Origin: Blautia schinkii DSM 10518
GTDB taxonomy: Bacteria > Bacillota > Clostridia > Lachnospirales > Lachnospiraceae
Direction: 5' to 3'
Length of the DNA stretch: 64,000 nucleotides
Assembly (NCBI GenBank): GCA_000702025.1
Contig: KL370851.1
Location: 1 to 64,000 of the forward strand
Each line of letters starts with the position of its first letter. Within the stretch, counting starts at the first letter, position 1. Below, piece after piece: positions 62,044 to 64,000 of this stretch. Position numbers and translations under genes: made by a program. The notes beneath the pieces are model-generated. The model was given only the letters and a program-made list of their open reading frames with translations, did not search any database and was not told where the DNA came from.

Positions 62044-62853
62044 GTGATATTTGAGTTGAAAAACAGTACCCTATTTATTAATAGTGTAAAATTTGATATA
62101 CCTAATATTACGTTTATTGAAGAAATAGGCAATGGTGCAAATGCCAAAGTATTTCTTGCTAATAACAATTTATTAGCAAGAAAAGAAGCGGTTAAAATAT
62201 GGGTGCCTCGTGGTAGGCAACAACGAGTCGATGAAAGACGATTTTGTGCGGAAGTTCAAAAGAACGCTAAAGTATCTTTTCCCAATATTGCAAAGTTTTA
62301 TGATGCTAAAATTGAAGGATTATTTTATTATGCTCGTTTAGAATATATTCAGGGACAGACGCTTGAATTATTTTTAGAACATCCGCAAGAATTGGTGATT
62401 AGATATATGATTATAACAAGGGTGCTGGAGACAATGGCCTTGGTTTATAATGCTTGCTTATATCATGGGGATTTGCATACGAAAAATATTATTATAAACA
62501 ATAATGTACCTTTTATAATTGATTTTGGCACAAGTCTTTTTTCTGGCGCCGCTTCTTCGCAGGATAGAGACTGTACCATGTTAATTGATCTTTGTTATAG
62601 GGTTTATCCCGAATTATACAAATTTGAATTTATAGTGAAAGAAGAATTGATTAGGCAAGGGTCGTTAGTTGCCACCAGGGTTTTATTGCACATTCTTCCC
62701 ATGTCTTGGCATTTGGAAACAGAAATATCTAGTACAAGAGATGAATACTCATGTAAAAACTGGCAATTTTGGTTGGGACATTTGACAGAAGAATTTTCGT
62801 TTATTAATATGCAAAATGTAAGGCGATTTTTAACCAAACATATACTGGTGTGA
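62044..62853 (+). CDS. protein kinase-like protein
   Basis: 269 residues, GTG start at 62044 with GGGAGGTT at the right distance. Eukaryote-like kinase fold: glycine loop IGNGANAKVFLA, AVKIWVPRGR (ATP lysine), RRFCAEVQ (Glu of helix C), catalytic HGDLHTKNIIINN and metal-binding IIDFGTSLF. All key residues are present, so it should be active; HGDLHxxN makes it closer to the ABC1/RIO/aminoglycoside kinase style than to classic Ser/Thr kinases. No membrane helix. It lies 630 bases after the trypsin-PIN gene on the same strand, so it may be part of the same conflict locus, but separate transcription is likely. Confidence 0.83.
   Translation: MIFELKNSTLFINSVKFDIPNITFIEEIGNGANAKVFLANNNLLARKEAVKIWVPRGRQQRVDERRFCAEVQKNAKVSFPNIAKFYDAKIEGLFYYARLEYIQGQTLELFLEHPQELVIRYMIITRVLETMALVYNACLYHGDLHTKNIIINNNVPFIIDFGTSLFSGAASSQDRDCTMLIDLCYRVYPELYKFEFIVKEELIRQGSLVATRVLLHILPMSWHLETEISSTRDEYSCKNWQFWLGHLTEEFSFINMQNVRRFLTKHILV
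62152..62183. repeat. perfect 14-bp inverted repeat inside the kinase gene
   Basis: 62152-62165 and 62170-62183 are exact reverse complements around CAAT. It encodes residues about 37-47 of the kinase (VFLANNNLLARK), about 110 bases from the start codon. Confidence 0.95.
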
Positions 62854-63108
62854 GCAATGTGAGAGTGTAGGAAATAAGGATTTGGATATATCTTCGATTA
62901 ATACTGATGATGAGAAAAAGTAGACCTTTTAAAAGCTATTCAGAGTTACTGTTCAAAGGTATAGCGAATGGTAGCTGGAAAAAATGCCTTATTTTCTACA
63001 TTTTTATACTTCTCTAACATACTAATTGTAAAATCGAAAAACTTTGGATGTTCTCTTTCTTTTCGGAAAGTATCCAGACGAACATCTTCGGAAGGGAGCG
63101 TGTAATCA

Positions 63109-64000
63109 ATGGCAAGATTTGTAAATCCGGATAACAGTGCATTTCAGGTTGCTTTGAATTCGGAAATATATGTGGATAAAACTGAGTTGATAGAAGAAAT
63201 CAATAAGGTGTTAGATACAATGCAGGGTTACATCTGTAATAGCCGACCCAGACGATTCGGAAAGTCTATAACGGCTAATATGCTTACTGCGTACTATAGC
63301 AAGGGCTGTGATTCGGAGAAAATGTTTTCTGATTTGGCAATCGGACAGAAGGATGATTTCAAGAAACATCTCAATAAGTACGATGTCATCCATTTGGATA
63401 TTCAGTGGTTTCTGTCAAATGCAGGAAATGTGGAGAGTGTAGTATCATACGTTACTCAGAGTGTCCTTACTGAGCTGAGGCAGATTTATCCGGAGCAACT
63501 TTTGCCGGAGATTACCTCACTGCCGGATGCACTTTCCCGGATTAAAGAAGCGACAGGGCAAAAGTTTATTGTCATCATTGATGAGTGGGATGTTCTGATT
63601 CGGGATGAGGCGGCTAATCAGAAGATACGGGCGGATTATATTAATTTTCTGCGTGGAATGTTCAAAGGCACAGAGCCTACCAAGTATATCCAGCTTGCTT
63701 ATCTCACAGGCATTCTGCCGATTAAGAAGGAAAAAACGCAGTCGGCCTTGAATAACTTTGATGAATTTACGATGTTAGATTCCAGGATATTTGCGAAATA
63801 TATCGGATTTACAGAGGAAGAGGTTCGCGGGCTATGTGGTAAGTATGGCTGTGATTTCTCCGAAGTGAAACGATGGTATGATGGGTATATGCTGAATGGT
63901 TATCAGGTCTATAATCCGAGAGCGGTTGTTGAGGTTTTAAGGTGGAAGGAATTCCAGAGCTATTGGTCTGGGACCGGAACCTACGAGGCAATTGTGCCCA
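63109..64000 (+). CDS. AAA-ATPase-like protein (AAA-ATPase_like/DUF1703 type), 3' end outside window
   Basis: At least 297 residues, running to the window end without a stop. Start after GAAGGGAG. MARFVNPDNSAFQVALNSEI, YVDKTELIEEIN, then the P-loop variant NSRPRRFGKSITANML, and the Walker B-like FIVIIDEWDVLIRDE. YLTGILPIKKEKTQSALNNF and WYDGYMLNGYQVYNP are typical of this abundant gut-bacterial family, which usually ends in a PD-(D/E)XK-like domain that is not visible here. Function is unsettled; a link to mobile or defence elements is often proposed. Confidence 0.88.
   Translation, partial: MARFVNPDNSAFQVALNSEIYVDKTELIEEINKVLDTMQGYICNSRPRRFGKSITANMLTAYYSKGCDSEKMFSDLAIGQKDDFKKHLNKYDVIHLDIQWFLSNAGNVESVVSYVTQSVLTELRQIYPEQLLPEITSLPDALSRIKEATGQKFIVIIDEWDVLIRDEAANQKIRADYINFLRGMFKGTEPTKYIQLAYLTGILPIKKEKTQSALNNFDEFTMLDSRIFAKYIGFTEEEVRGLCGKYGCDFSEVKRWYDGYMLNGYQVYNPRAVVEVLRWKEFQSYWSGTGTYEAIVP

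Overview
The window looks like a chromosomal segment of a Gram-positive gut-type Firmicute, most likely Lachnospiraceae (class Clostridia). Evidence: strong AGGAGG-type ribosome sites, consensus sigma-A promoters, the CpsB/CpsC/CpsD tyrosine-phosphorylation control module, LytR-CpsA-Psr and sortase-fold genes. Codon use shifts from GC-balanced housekeeping DNA (about 1-15,800) to clearly AT-rich DNA in the polysaccharide gene blocks, as expected for exchanged capsule loci. Species cannot be fixed from sequence alone.

Layout. (1) 268-6140: a 5-oxoproline-type operon (NRAMP-like carrier, pxpB, pxpC, biotin carrier, biotin carboxylase, pxpA), ended by a strong terminator and facing a homocysteine methyltransferase on the minus strand. 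(2) 7636-14028: a small NHLP-leader-like protein, then the first capsule control module: BY-kinase CpsD, a secreted protein, phosphatase CpsB, chain-length protein CpsC, an Ig-like surface protein, an LCP ligase and a sortase-B fold protein that has lost its catalytic His and Cys. (3) 14195-29983: capsule cluster A, opened by a promoter and a long structured leader, with an initiating sugar transferase, glycosyltransferases, radical SAM enzyme, Wzy, Wzx, aminotransferase, and a separate acyltransferase-thiolase-reductase unit that suggests a 3-hydroxybutyryl-amino sugar. (4) 30222-31795: gene remnants and an esterase. (5) 32088-39453: a second kinase/chain-length pair (cpsD2, cpsC2), a tyrosine integrase flanked by 21-bp inverted repeats (a candidate invertible switch), a tandem repeat, a TnpB-like protein that appears nuclease-dead with a structured RNA candidate behind it, and a CapD/PglF-type dehydratase. 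(6) 40134-54503: capsule cluster B (aldolase, PLP decarboxylase, initiating transferase, class IV aminotransferase, glycosyltransferases, acetyltransferases, Wzy, Wzx). (7) 54583-56968: remnants of a UDP-glucuronate epimerase/UDP-glucose dehydrogenase pair and IS66-type transposase. (8) 57282-64000: a probable conflict/defence area: MBL-fold hydrolase, a trypsin-helical repeat-PIN fusion, a protein kinase-like gene and an AAA-ATPase-like gene cut by the window end.

How the parts fit: two complete Wzx/Wzy-type assembly routes lie in one window, each with its own BY-kinase and chain-length protein. Between them sit two DNA-level control candidates (invertible integrase segment, dead TnpB with RNA), which makes capsule switching the central theme. 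Many broken glycosyltransferase and TupA-like genes, some at poly-G runs, show that the loci are in active turnover or that some joints are assembly errors. All functional statements rest on reading motifs by eye; no database search was run.
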